A DNA stretch of 64,000 nt from Liquidambar formosana (taxonomy: Eukaryota > Streptophyta > Magnoliopsida > Saxifragales > Altingiaceae), in NCBI GenBank assembly GCA_039720395.1, contig CM077820.1:54318196-54382195 (forward strand). The letters are read 5' to 3'. A program made the translations under genes and the position numbers. This document shows positions 38,627-49,634 of this stretch, piece by piece. The stretch's first letter is position 1, and every line of letters starts with the position of its first letter. Below the pieces are notes generated by a model that worked only from the letters and a program-made list of their open reading frames with translations, made no database searches and had not been told where the DNA came from.

Positions 38627-40942
38627 TTAGCTTGAATTCTTTTTCTTTTTAAGGTTGATCAAGTCTGAGGCTTTGAAGGATCTTTCGATGAGGCTGGAGA
38701 CTGGCAGTTTTAGGTCGAAAGTCATCCTCTGAAGAATCAATGACAATATGTTCACATCCGACATGGCTCTATGAGCTGAACCAACTAATGGAATTTCATA
38801 GTACTGGCGAAGGGCTTGCAGTGATACTCCTGAGGAAAGCTTTGATCCTGTTGACAAAATCAATATCAGGTCTTCATTATCTCTCTTCTCACACACATAT
38901 GCAATCAAACACAACCACACACACACACACATGGAAATAGAGTGACCACCTGACTTCATCAATTCACGTGCCAGAGGAAGTGTGTCAACAAACAGCCAAT
39001 CTGGAGGAACCTCAATGGAGCAGCGGCCAAATTCTTTGATCAAAAAGGGTACATCGAAGCAACGAGCATTGTGGGCAACCCACACTACGTATCCCCCTGG
39101 TTTCTGGCGGCTACTGACATACTGCAGTAAGATAGGAATCAGGTCCACCATCCTACACGAAGTTCATGACAGTAAGACAAAACACATCTGATTATTTACA
39201 TTTGCACTGATGAACTTGACAATGCTCATGATGTAAAATGCACAATCAAGCATCTCATCAACAAGAAGAAAAAGAGATGAAGAACCAAGCAAGTCCAACA
39301 GTGGTGGACAGGGGCTTGACAATTTCCAATTAAAGACCTTCAAATCGCCTACAATTTACATGTTTTATATCTTTTTCTCAGTTAATTGACATTCATGTCC
39401 ACAAAATGGTGAAGAAAGCTTTTCAAGAGAAACAAATTGGAGCTATTAGAGGGAAAAAAAAAAAAAAAACTTGGGTCACCACTACAATTTTGGAAATTGG
39501 TCACAGAATGAAAATCCGCTTCGCTTAACCTTATTGAGCCATTGCTAAAATTCAAGACCATGTGATTTCAGTGTCCAAACAAGAGTCAGACACATGAGAA
39601 CCTTTGCCGTGCCTAGGAGCATCCAACACACTACTTATTTATTTATTTATTGGTAAAAAAGGTATCCAGGGGCTTCAACCCTGATTAATCCCTCGCACAC
39701 GTTCAGTCCCCCATCCCAAACACACTAGGCAATTACCAGACTCTTCGGGCCTGGGGGTGGTGGCCCCTAAGGAAATCAAATGCTTCTGCAGGGTTTCAAA
39801 CACTTGGCCTACGCTTCCTGAGACACTTATCAAGGCTCAGCTTGCCAATAGGTCAACACCATCCAACACTGTCTTATCAAGGCTCAGCTTGCCAATAGGT
39901 TAACACCATCCAACACTGTATTTATTAATAGGCTGATATCTCCTCCATTACATGGCAAGACATTCAAGTTTAATTAATATCTTTATTTAACTAAAATCTC
40001 AATGTGATAATCAGCTAGTAAAACTAGACATGTCAATTATTTAGTTTTGATTCCAGAAAACTATTTAATCTATCAATAATGCATGCCTTCAGTCTATTTT
40101 CCAATGGGAAAAAAAATTGTAACACTGACAAAATAAACTGTCATTCAGCAGAGAAATTTAGCATGAATCTAAATCACTAAAAATTTTAAGGGGAAGAAGA
40201 AAGAACATGAACTTGTAAATAGGTAGTTAGTACCCTATCCCACTAATCAAACCAAATAGAAGGTTCTCAGTTTATGGGCAGATTTTTTGCTTTCTTTCGT
40301 TCTTTTTTTTTCCCCCACAATGAGAATGCAAGAAAAATAATCACCAATTAAAGAATTGGATACCTGGGAACATCAGGTCTATTGACCATATGGGTTGTAA
40401 TGCCATGGACATGTGAATTTGGCACATAGCGTTCAGGATTTACTAGCGTCTGGAAAGTGCTATTTTCACCCCCCAAAAGATCCTGAAGTGCAATCTCAAT
40501 AATCCGTTCATTCTCTCTGCTAAGCCCAGTAGTCTCAATGTCAAAAACAATAACTGTGGCAAGGCTGGCCAAGTCTCTGTTGTCAGCAAGCTGTTGTTGA
40601 ACATCACAGTATTCAATTCTTTGAAATTCACTAGTCTCTAATTTATTTATATTTAACTTAGTGCTTGTCGAAACAGTTCCATCCAAGCTTTCATGCTTGA
40701 TGTTTCTTAGGCTCTGTGTGTTCTTGTTTCTTCCTTCTGTTTTTGTAGTTATAGGTCTAATCCATCTCCTACTGTATCCTCCTTCAAGATCATAGGTATT
40801 GGAATCCAACTACTTTAAAGCCAGGACTGTTCCTGCAAGTGCTACTTAAATTGTGGAAGCTTTCCCTCCAAGAACTAGCTAAGGCATGGATTCTGCATCT
40901 GGGAACTTGCAAGATTGAAAAGCACATGGGAAGTGTCCTCAT
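38627..40942 (-). CDS. DPD1: Organellar DEDDh exonuclease DPD1 (apparent +1 frame break in exon 1)
   Basis: Mg-dependent exonuclease that degrades plastid and mitochondrial DNA in pollen and senescing leaves. Exons: 40942-40364, 39152-38950 and 38847-38627. The N-terminus (MRTLPMCFSILQVPRCRIHA..) is Arg/Ser-rich without acids, as in a transit peptide. DEDDh motifs are present: ExoI FDIETTG (Asp and Glu), ExoII AHNARCFDVPF (Asp) and ExoIII HRAMSDV (His and Asp). The tail is FKASDLINLKKKKNSS. The first 46 codons end Lys-Val-Val-Gly at 40805. The continuation Ser-Asn-Thr-Tyr-Asp lies one base out of register, as if one T of the minus-strand TT at 40804-40803 were extra. Without it the protein has about 333 residues, near the Arabidopsis length. 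As written, translation stops after the first segment. No splice junction explains the shift. Confidence 0.9.
39630..39859 (-). mobile_element. SINE with target-site duplication in DPD1 intron 1
   Basis: On the minus strand an A-box-like TTGGCAAGCTGAGCC near the head and a B-box-like GTTTGAAACCCTG are followed by a GC-rich body and an (AAAT)n tail, seen as ATTT repeats near 39637-39651. The direct repeat CATCCAACAC occurs at 39620-39629 and 39860-39869, a convincing target-site duplication. Confidence 0.7.
39826..39919. repeat. 47-bp tandem duplication over the SINE head
   Basis: 39826-39872 and 39873-39919 are near-identical, with one C/T difference. They carry the SINE head plus the CATCCAACAC flank. 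Confidence 0.85.
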
Positions 40943-43900
40943 TAGAACTCAGAAATTAAACACACAAAAAAATTCCACCAGGTGAATATTTTCGCATCAC
41001 GGAAGATCAGACTTTGACCTGAGGATGAAGATTTGGCACAATTAGTCAAATACATCTTTTATAAGTTTATCTTGAGCATGTAATGAAATATCTACAGTAT
41101 TGACTCTGGCAGCAGTGATTATTTAAACCATGGGTAAGAAATAAATCATCAACCACTTAAACCTTTGGTCTTACATCCAGAAATTTAGAGCATCAAAACA
41201 AAGAATTTGTCCCATTAAATATTAATTCAAGATTCCTAGGACTATTCTAATAAATCTAGGAGTCATTGACTGAATGGTGCAAACACTTAGGAGACCAAGT
41301 TTTTCACAATAATCACATAGAATTTTGTGAATTCAATCATTTTAAAGTTTCCACTCATCCATGTTAAGGTACTCTTTTCTGCTACACTTTAACTAGATAA
41401 CATGCCATCTTAGATGGCTCAACGTTTGCTTTCATAGATCACAATCAGAATGTGCACGCAACAAAAATCATGAATGTGGCATCAGGTATTGAAAAGGATT
41501 GTGGGGAGTGGGGAGGAGGAGGTTTCTATGTGAAGTCAACGTCATCTGGGTCATAGGTGCCATGAGAGCCACAAAATGCATCCAGTGGTCTCTTTGTGTT
41601 ATACATAAGCTAACTTGCACAATGGTTAATAAAGTAAAATACGCTGCTCAGCAGATAATTAAAAAAGAAAATCCACTATGAATTACTAATGGTACCGTGG
41701 GTGATCTTAAGTGGGCCCTAGAGGTAGTACTCCTAATGCAGGCAGGGCACACAAGCAGTCAAATGAATCAAGCTTATGATGTCAATGCAAATGTGAGAAT
41801 TTGCAGCTAGGAACCTGGTAATGGTGCATCCAAAAATCAGAACTGGGGACTGAGACTTGATTTTTATTTTAATTTTTCGATGTTGGGACCGAGACTTGAT
41901 ACTCCATTTATTCCCATGTTTAAGACTTTAAGCTAGATTTAAGATCCTCACACAGTCACACATCATGAATAGAATGGTTAAAATTGGAGGATGGAATAGA
42001 GGGAGAAAGAGGAGAGAATAGAGAGCCCCACAATGTGAGATCCCAAATCACCCTTCCATATGTGTTGAGACTTGAGAGGCAGTCATATGTGTGTCCTATA
42101 GCACATGTCTAAGGAGTGATTGTAAATACAGGAGACAAGGGACTCTCTCTCTCTCTCTCTCTCTACAGGCTCAAGACCACCAATAAGATTGCAGCAAAAC
42201 CACTACTGCCAGTCCCATGATGTGGTAAAGTATTCTTCATCAAGGTAGAATTGCCCTTTGGGCCACCAAACTTACAGCCTCCTTTGAACCCCTAGTGTGA
42301 TGGTTGGTGTAGCACAAACTAATCTATGTGGTGCCCTTGCTGCAAGATCTCATGTTCTCGAATATACAGAGGTGTTGGGGTGGTTAGGCAAACTCAGGTC
42401 CTAAGAAATGGAGTGTCGAAGTTGTCCACATCAAACTTGCCTCTACAATAACTATCCTATGCTCACTGGATAGAAAGGAGTTTATGCGGGGGACTATAGG
42501 TGTGGACTGGTGGATTTCTCCACCGCTGGATGTCATTAGAGTGTCAAAGAGAAGGAAAATCATCCTTGTGTAAGTCATTCTCCTCCAAAAAATCATTTTC
42601 ATTGGGGGGGGAAAAAAGGTACCAACTATAGAAGGAAAAAATAGATATGAAAATGAAGCTATTGACGGACATGAAAGCTTGAAGAAGAGTTTCCCTATTG
42701 CTATATATCTAAGAGTGTGCAGAGAGCTGTACCCATATCCCATTTATGTATAAGAAGAAAGATCTTCTGAGATTATCTGATCAGCACTAAAATGCAAGAA
42801 GAGTAATCCAAACTGTGTTAATCTCTAGCTGAGAATGAACAGCATAACTGTTATGTAAATGTATTCTGTATACTCCTTTACTCGGATTGAGTTGAAATGT
42901 GACAATTGACCAACTAGAGAAAGAACAACTACAACATAGCAACAATTGCATGATTTGTGAAGTACCACATAAGTGAGTATGTTCATGGGTTAGCACAATT
43001 TGATATTTACTACACACAGGAAAAAAATTGGCTTCTCACTGACAGATACCCAACACTCACAACAAGAGCAGCACTCAAAAAGATTACACTCTATAGATGT
43101 ATGGAGACAATCAAAAACCCATTCTCTTCAAACCTAACTTATAGGCACCAAAAATCATTATAAAGTCCAGTCTTATCCCCTTTGTAGAGACTTAAACCTA
43201 TTCCTAATAGGAATGCCAAGTCATTCTTTAAGCAGAAGAACCCAAATCCCCAAATCAAGAATTCTATCACACAACTTAGATGCACCACGGAATTCAAACA
43301 CCGATCAACAACATGGCTTAACAAAAAGCCACATGGAAACACTAAACCCCATCCAAGTTTAGAACAGAAAGACTATCTAACAAGATGAAGAAAAAAAAAA
43401 AAAAAAAAAACACCAATTAAAGGCATGAATTTCCAGAAACTAAAACCAATTATATAACCATACAATTCAGTGCACAACAATAGACCATTTCGAATCCTAC
43501 TCTAAACATTCAAACAATATCTCAGTCATTGAATGAAACCCCAAATCAGTAACATCGCCATTTTATAAATACTTTTTTTCTTTTTTCTTTTTTTGAAAAC
43601 TAATAATCAAGGTGTGAAATTTTATCCCATTTATTCACTAAACTAATCAAACACTTAATACGCAACATTCGTGCATCAAACCTCAGAAATATATATGTTT
43701 CTCAAATGCCCCGTTTGGTTACTGATAAAATGTAGAAAAATCAAACAAAAAATCATAATAATCAAGGTGTGAAATTTAATCCCATTTTCTCACTAACCAA
43801 ATCAAATACTTTATCAGCAACATCCTTGCATCAACCGTTTTATGAGTTTTATCTATATCCCAAATGCCCCGTTTGGTTACTGAAAAAATGCAGGAAAATC

Positions 43901-44160
43901 AAAGAAATCAAAATCGTTGAATCTGAGATTTGTCACTATTTGGGATACGAGACACAACAACAACCCCTCCTAAAACGCTACTTTGGCTTTCTGTGGGAAA
44001 CCAAAATAACATTAGAACAAAAAAAAAAAACATTCAAAATATTCTTTTCTCTACTTTAGTTTTCTTAGCAACCAAACAAAGGGTAGGAAATGGATACACG
44101 AAAAGAATATAACAGAGATTCATAGATAAGTTTGGACGGAGACATGCCAGATACCTGATT
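40943..44160. other. Upstream of DPD1; no recognised coding sequence
   Basis: I recognise no gene. It may largely be a 5'-UTR intron of DPD1: a CT-rich minus-strand leader at about 44290-44160 ends CAG|GTATCTGG near 44156, and an acceptor-like TTTCTGAG lies just above the DPD1 start. A CT run occurs at 42145-42165. Open frames such as 42384-42743 (minus) show no known motif. Confidence 0.35.
43604..43910. repeat. Tandem duplication, period about 155-158 bp
   Basis: Two diverged copies, from about 43604 and 43759, both start AATCAAGGTGTGAAATTT and end near AAATGCCCCGTTTGGTTACT (43704 and 43862). Confidence 0.8.
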
Positions 44161-44507
44161 CGAAAAGGGAAAATACCGCATTTGCTCACACTTTCAAACC
44201 AAACTTTTTTTTATTATAGATATCTGAGTGTATATATATATCGATAAATAGAGAGAGAGAGAGAGAGGGGGAGAGACTGTTTGTAGAGCGAGAAAGGATT
44301 ACGGAAACGTCGGAAGCATGGAGCTGAAAATGAAGGAGGAGAAGAAGAGGAGTGCAAGTTAAGCCCACGAACTGCGGATCATGCAAAAAAGCCCGATCCA
44401 TCCTTCTCGGCGGGTCCTCCACTTTTCTTACTCCCCCCACGTTCTCTTTCCATTTGTGGAACTCTAATCTCAAGAGGACACCCTCATTCCTCATGCCATG
44501 AACTCTC

Positions 44508-44517
44508 TTATTTAATA
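44508..44517 (-). promoter_or_regulatory. Possible TATA element for a DPD1 leader
   Basis: The minus strand reads ATTTATTAAATAAG just upstream of the CT-rich leader at 44290-44160. The assignment to DPD1 rests on the inferred long leader intron. Confidence 0.25.
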
Positions 44518-44935
44518 AATAAAAAAAATTGATAGGAATTTATTTTATTTTTAGTTATATCATACAAAGCATGCAATTTAAGAAACTTTTCATGTCTTCA
44601 TATTATTCATGTTGAGTGGGTCTGATTGGTATAAATTTTGTAAAATATAAGTTAGAATAAACCCACATGCGCCAATCAAAGTTGCAAAATATTTTGATCA
44701 GATATTGCAATCGAATACAATTTAATGACAAAGAATATCAAATTTTGGATCCGCACATCATAAAAAAATTATGTGCTAGTCTACGATGAATCATATGTGA
44801 GACTCTCGGAGGGTACTATCCACCAGTACCTTGTGGATGAATTGATAAGTTTAAATATTTTATGAGATGACACGCAAAACTCAAAGTATGTGTCTTCATG
44901 CATAGAAAAATATGACATTATTTTAGTGTGTTTTA

Positions 44936-45126
44936 GAACCTGTTTGGATAAGCTTTTACTTCTAAAATTAAAATAATAGAAGTTTTGAGTGAAAATTTTT
45001 TATAATTACTTTTAAAAATTGAGGTATAAAATTTTGACATAACAAACAAGTATCAAAAAAAAAAAAAAAAAAAATTTCACTTCTAAAAGTAAAATACAAA
45101 AAGTAGAAGTTTATTCAAACGGATCC
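44936..45126. mobile_element. MITE, 191 bp, TTA-flanked
   Basis: The ends GAACCTGTTTGGATAAGC and, as reverse complement, GGATCCGTTTGAATAAAC are imperfect terminal inverted repeats. Both are flanked by TTA (44933-44935 and 45127-45129), the target preferred by PIF/Harbinger elements. The interior is AT-rich and non-coding. Confidence 0.55.
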
Positions 45127-45957
45127 TTATTTTTTGAATTTAAATCGGTGGAATAAACTCAATGTGATAAATTTATGACCAAGGTGTGTTTTTAATGTCC
45201 AAAGAAGCTAAAAGAATGTGAGAGTTCATAACAACAGGGATGAGGGTGCCCTCATCATAGCCGTACTCTTCAATTTTTCTAATTAGCTCTTTTAATATAT
45301 AAAATGATTTCTTGTTTGTTTCTCAAGCTATGATAATAAATTGCATTAAGACTTTGAGAGTATCAAGACCGTTTGGACGTGGCGATTGCGTGGGATGATG
45401 GTAAGGTCAACTCAAGAGGGACCACTGGATACGGTGGGATTGAGTAGTACATGATAATTTCTTATGTGAAATGAGTGTCGTGCACTCGTGTGTGTTACTT
45501 GAGGCACGAAAAACGAATACTGCAAGCAAACACGTGACAAGATGGGCAGAGGAAATTGATTGGGGCAGTGAAGAAATTGTAAGAATGGGAACGATGGTTA
45601 GATTTGGACCGTTGGATTTGTGGAATTTTTAAACAATTCCACAGAATATCCATTTTTACCCAATTGCTTCTATTTCAAAAGCTAAGGAATTCTTTGCCGT
45701 CAAGGGTTACCCAAGCCCTAATAGGTTATGATGACCACCAAATTCTTGTTACCCCCATGTGCTAGTTCCAAATTGAGTATAGATGGGTCCTACTTACCAA
45801 AAAAAAAACAAAAAAGAAGAGGAGAGAGAGAGATAGTACATATGGGTCCTCTCTCTTTCAAGTTCGGGTTTTTTATTTTGTTGAGGCAATCCTTCTGAGG
45901 CAATTCCATAGAAACATGGAATCAATCGGTAATTCCCCCTTTTTTATTATTTGAAGT

Positions 45958-46093
45958 GGGGAATTTTAGATTGATCGGGTTATAGAAAAATAATTACAGT
46001 TAATAGTCATTGTTAATTAAGTTAGTAGTTATTTATTAAAAAGACTGTTAATTGTACTTATTTTTCTATAGCCCGATCAATATAAAATTCCCC
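45958..46093. mobile_element. MITE, 136 bp, near-complete inverted repeat
   Basis: GGGGAATTTTAGATTGATCG at the left pairs with the right end GATCAATATAAAATTCCCC, and the arms continue inward to about GTTAATAGTC/GACTGTTAAT. The flanking direct repeat is TTATTTGAAGT (45947-45957) and TTATTTAAAAT (46094-46104), 9 of 11 identical. That length suits a Mutator-like target duplication. Confidence 0.65.
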
Positions 46094-47315
46094 TTATTTA
46101 AAATGTTTAGGAATTTATTTGATTTTGTATAGTAAGGTACCCTTGTCCTACAACTCATTTGATGAACAAAAGAGCACTAGCACATGAGACACATTCAAAA
46201 TGATTTAATGTGTTGTTGCTCTTTTATTAGAATCTTTTTTTAATATAAAAAATTGATATATAATTAGAGGTTTAGTAAGACCAAGGCGATTCCCCCCATA
46301 TAAATTTGGGAACATACTTGTAGGTCTTTTAATAAGGCTTGCTTTGGTAGTTGAATAAGTTCAAGGAAAAATCCAATCTAACACAAATGAAAAAACTTGG
46401 CCCCCTTGAAACCAGTTAAATTAAGTTTTCATAATTCTTACGAGTCTTGGTTTCACATGGTCTACGTAAGTTGTAAGGTCCTACATGGGTTTAAGGATTG
46501 TTCGAAATATTTTTTTGTCAAAAAAAAAATAACTCAACCCATATTATTGTTTTTTATTTTTTATTTTGGATATGGAGATTTAACCCCTTTGGCCATAATA
46601 AGTAAATAAACACAAAACCCATGTGCCAGTGAAAAATTGCATATGAAAAGACTTTTTTTCATTCCATGTTTAAAACCAAAATTCCCAGGGGCCGAACGAG
46701 AGTGGAGGCGGCAGGGTAGATATTCTCATAAAAGAAAAGAAAAACGAGAATAGGCAAGGAGCAAGGAGGTAAGCATATTTTACAAGAGATTATTTTGTGT
46801 GATAGTGCATGGGCCCTGCACAAATCACTCACCATCTGATAGTACCTTACAGGTAGTATGTGTCTTGGCCCTTGGGGAACATACTAGCCTGCCATACATT
46901 AATTTCATTTTTTTTCTCTTTAATTAAAAATTATTAAATTACTTCTATTAAAAAAGGAAAAATGATAATAGTTTAATGAGAATCTTCTTATTTGTTGAGA
47001 GAGTACTTTCATATTTAAACTCAGTGAATGAGTATTGATACTTATTTTGATATTAGGAAATGCTAAAACTAGAGATAATTGATTTTTTTTGTTTTTTTAA
47101 ACATGGTTAGGTTATTTTTCTTATCCAAAATTACATTTAATTTGATAGAATCCTTCCTTGAGATTTTAAGAAGGCATTTTCCACAATGGGTGGTGCTAGT
47201 ATGAGAGTCAAATCATGATTACAAATGGATTTTATCTCTCTTAAAAAAATTTACGATTTTTTTCTTTTTTATGGTCATGATTTGACTGTCATTATTTATT
47301 ATCTGTCATGTAAGC

Positions 47316-47996
47316 TAGGGGTGTTAATAGTTTTGGTTAAAACCGAGAATCAAACCGAACCAAACCGAACTGAACCGAGCGGTTTGGTTTGGTTTTTTTG
47401 TCATTAGGTTTGGTTATGGTTTTAATTTTAAAAAACCGAACTCAATTGGTTTGGTTTTGGTTTTTAGTTTTAAAAAATCAAACCAAACCGAAAAACCGAA
47501 AAAACCGAAAAATATAATATATATATATATATATAAACTTAAAGTTTGTAAATTCCCAATTCTAATAAGGGTAAAATAGGTAATGGGCTTGTTTTTGTTG
47601 ATTTTAAATTTCTTGTTGTTTTCCCTTTTTTAGATTGGCATGTATTAAACTAGCTATTAATGTTGTGTGTATTAATGTTGTGTGTGATATTGACATATTG
47701 ATATATGTCAATATGTTTCTATTTTGATACAATATTTGTTTTTTTTAGTTGCTAATGTAATGCTTTTATTAAAAATGTTTTTATTTGGAGTTTGGCATGT
47801 CATTTTTTTCATTTTCAATTATTTGTTGTTACTTGATAGGTTAAAACCAAAACCGAACCGAACCAAACCGAAATATAATGGTTTGGTTTTTTTATGGTAT
47901 GGTTTGGTTTTGGTTTGAGAGGAATAAAACCGAAATATAATGGTTTGGTTTGAAATCTCCCCTAAAACCGAACCAAACCGAACCATTAACACCCTA
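47316..47996. mobile_element. Non-autonomous hAT-like element, 681 bp
   Basis: The left end TAGGGGTGTTAAT and right end ATTAACACCCTA are inverted repeats. They are flanked by a perfect 8-bp direct repeat, ATGTAAGC (47308-47315 and 47997-48004). The interior is built of many AACCGAACCAAACC-type units in both orientations. There is no transposase. The 8-bp duplication and ends indicate hAT. Confidence 0.85.
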
Positions 47997-48052
47997 ATGT
48001 AAGCACTTTCTTTCCACTATATGTTTCAAATAATATACTCCATTCTCCTCCG

Positions 48053-48074
48053 CGGGGGGGGGGGGGGGGGGGGA
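48053..48074. repeat. Poly(G) run
   Basis: Uninterrupted G run of about 20 bases. Confidence 0.9.
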
Positions 48075-48490
48075 GTCCAACCAATCATCTTGCAACAAAA
48101 TAGAAGACAATGGCACCATTCCAATCGCAAGGATACTAAGAATTTTATGAGTCAAACATCACACGTGCCGCTAATTAGAGAAGAATAGCACACACCAATT
48201 ATAAAGACAAACCGAAATTCTTCATACATGCAAACATGATATTTCTACCTTCCATTCAAAGAACTGAAAGACGGCAATCTTTTGGCCACAAGGAGTAAAA
48301 GCTTCTCAATTTTCAATATAGATTGACGAAAGGAGAGGATATCCTTTGTACACAATATGCTTCTTCCTCTTTGTTTTCCCTTTTTTCTTCTTCTTTAGCT
48401 AAAACTTATGGACAAGGATGCTTCAAATAATATGTTCTATTGCGAATGAAAAGAAAAAGAATTATAAATATGATATTCAGCTACCAATTT

Positions 48491-49105
48491 CTTTTCTTTT
48501 TTTTTTTTTTTAATAAGCAATTCATTAATAAAAATCAAGAAAAGAAAGTGCATTGGTTTCCTTCCCCTTCAACCTTATTCGCAAAAAAACAAACTCTAAA
48601 AGCGAAATGATTGGGATAGAACTAAAGCATTTACAAAAAGAAACCCATTGGGCAAAAAATTGAACTGTTTTGTTAACCAACCTAAGACCCTGCGACCAAC
48701 CAACATGGAAATAACATTAAGCAGAGAATTTATATCACAAAACACATAGCATAATGCCCAATGAGGAGAAAAACTCCTATCCAGAAGAAAGTCCAAAACC
48801 AGAGAAACATCACCCTGAATCATAATCATTGAGGAACCAAGTTTGCATGCCCCTATCAAGCCCAAACTTAAGGCTTTCCCTTCTGCCACAAAAGAGTCCA
48901 ATGGGCCAAAGAGAGCTATCCATGCATGCAAGAAAGAATCAGCGGAATTCGTCAACACAACAACTAACACCGAAAATGTGGATCGAATGACCACATCAAA
49001 ATTAAGTTTTAGCCAAGGCTCAAGAGGGGGGCTCCACAAGGGGGGAGGCACAAATGCATGCATCCCCACATATGAATTCGAATCCAATAAAAGCTCATTT
49101 TAGTC
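48491..49105 (-). pseudogene. 5'-truncated LINE remnant with RNase H domain
   Basis: A minus-strand frame of 163 codons (49087-48596) encodes a plant LINE-type RNase H domain: PWLKLNFDVVIRSTFS, VAEGKALSLGLIGACKLGSS and MIMIQGDVSLVLDFLLD. The first three acidic positions (Asp, Glu, Asp) are present. The usual late Asp is replaced by Gly in the segment RRVLGWLTKQ. The A-rich tail appears as a T run at 48492-48511. Flanks CTACCAATTT (48481-48490) and CTACTAATTT (49106-49115) look like a 10-bp target-site duplication with one mismatch. It is probably dead. Confidence 0.65.
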
Positions 49106-49634
49106 CTACTAATTTAATACCCAAAAAAATGATTATATTTATAATTTTTTTTTTAAAAGCTGTAAAATAATTTTATAGTTTGTATCTTGCCTAATTCCAA
49201 CCCCCCCCCCCAAAAAAAAAAAAATCAATTATGAAGACGACAAGAGCACATACCAAATGTCAATGTAAAGATTTCCTCATAAATACTAACTTAATATGTA
49301 CATGATAGCATAAAAGCTTATAAGAAAAAAAACGTACATCATTCCATAAAATTTTCCCACTGCTATAGCCCATAGCAAATTGCAAGGATTTCAACCCCTG
49401 AAACATCACCATCAACCTCCTTTGACTGGCCTCTTTTTTTCCTTTTTTCTTTTTTCTTATTTCTTACTCAACTACTCTCACTCTTTACCAACCCACATAA
49501 CATCAACACTTAACGAAGGGTAGTTCATAAAAATTGAAGGAAAAAGTAACTGAAAAAGACTATGAAAGGTATGTTAGTTTAGGGCTTTTCTTTTGAACCC
49601 CCCCCCCCCCCCCCCCTTTCTTATTTTTTACTAC

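Larger units (their letters stand above)
44500..49600. other. Transposon-rich intergenic region
   Basis: No host gene was recognised between the DPD1 upstream region and the GATA gene. It holds the four elements annotated separately (44936, 45958, 47316 and 48491), homopolymer runs, and otherwise unremarkable AT-rich DNA. Confidence 0.6.

Noticed and set aside
42384..42743. 119-codon minus-strand frame
   Set aside because: No known motif, no splice context and no neighbour support; treated as chance.
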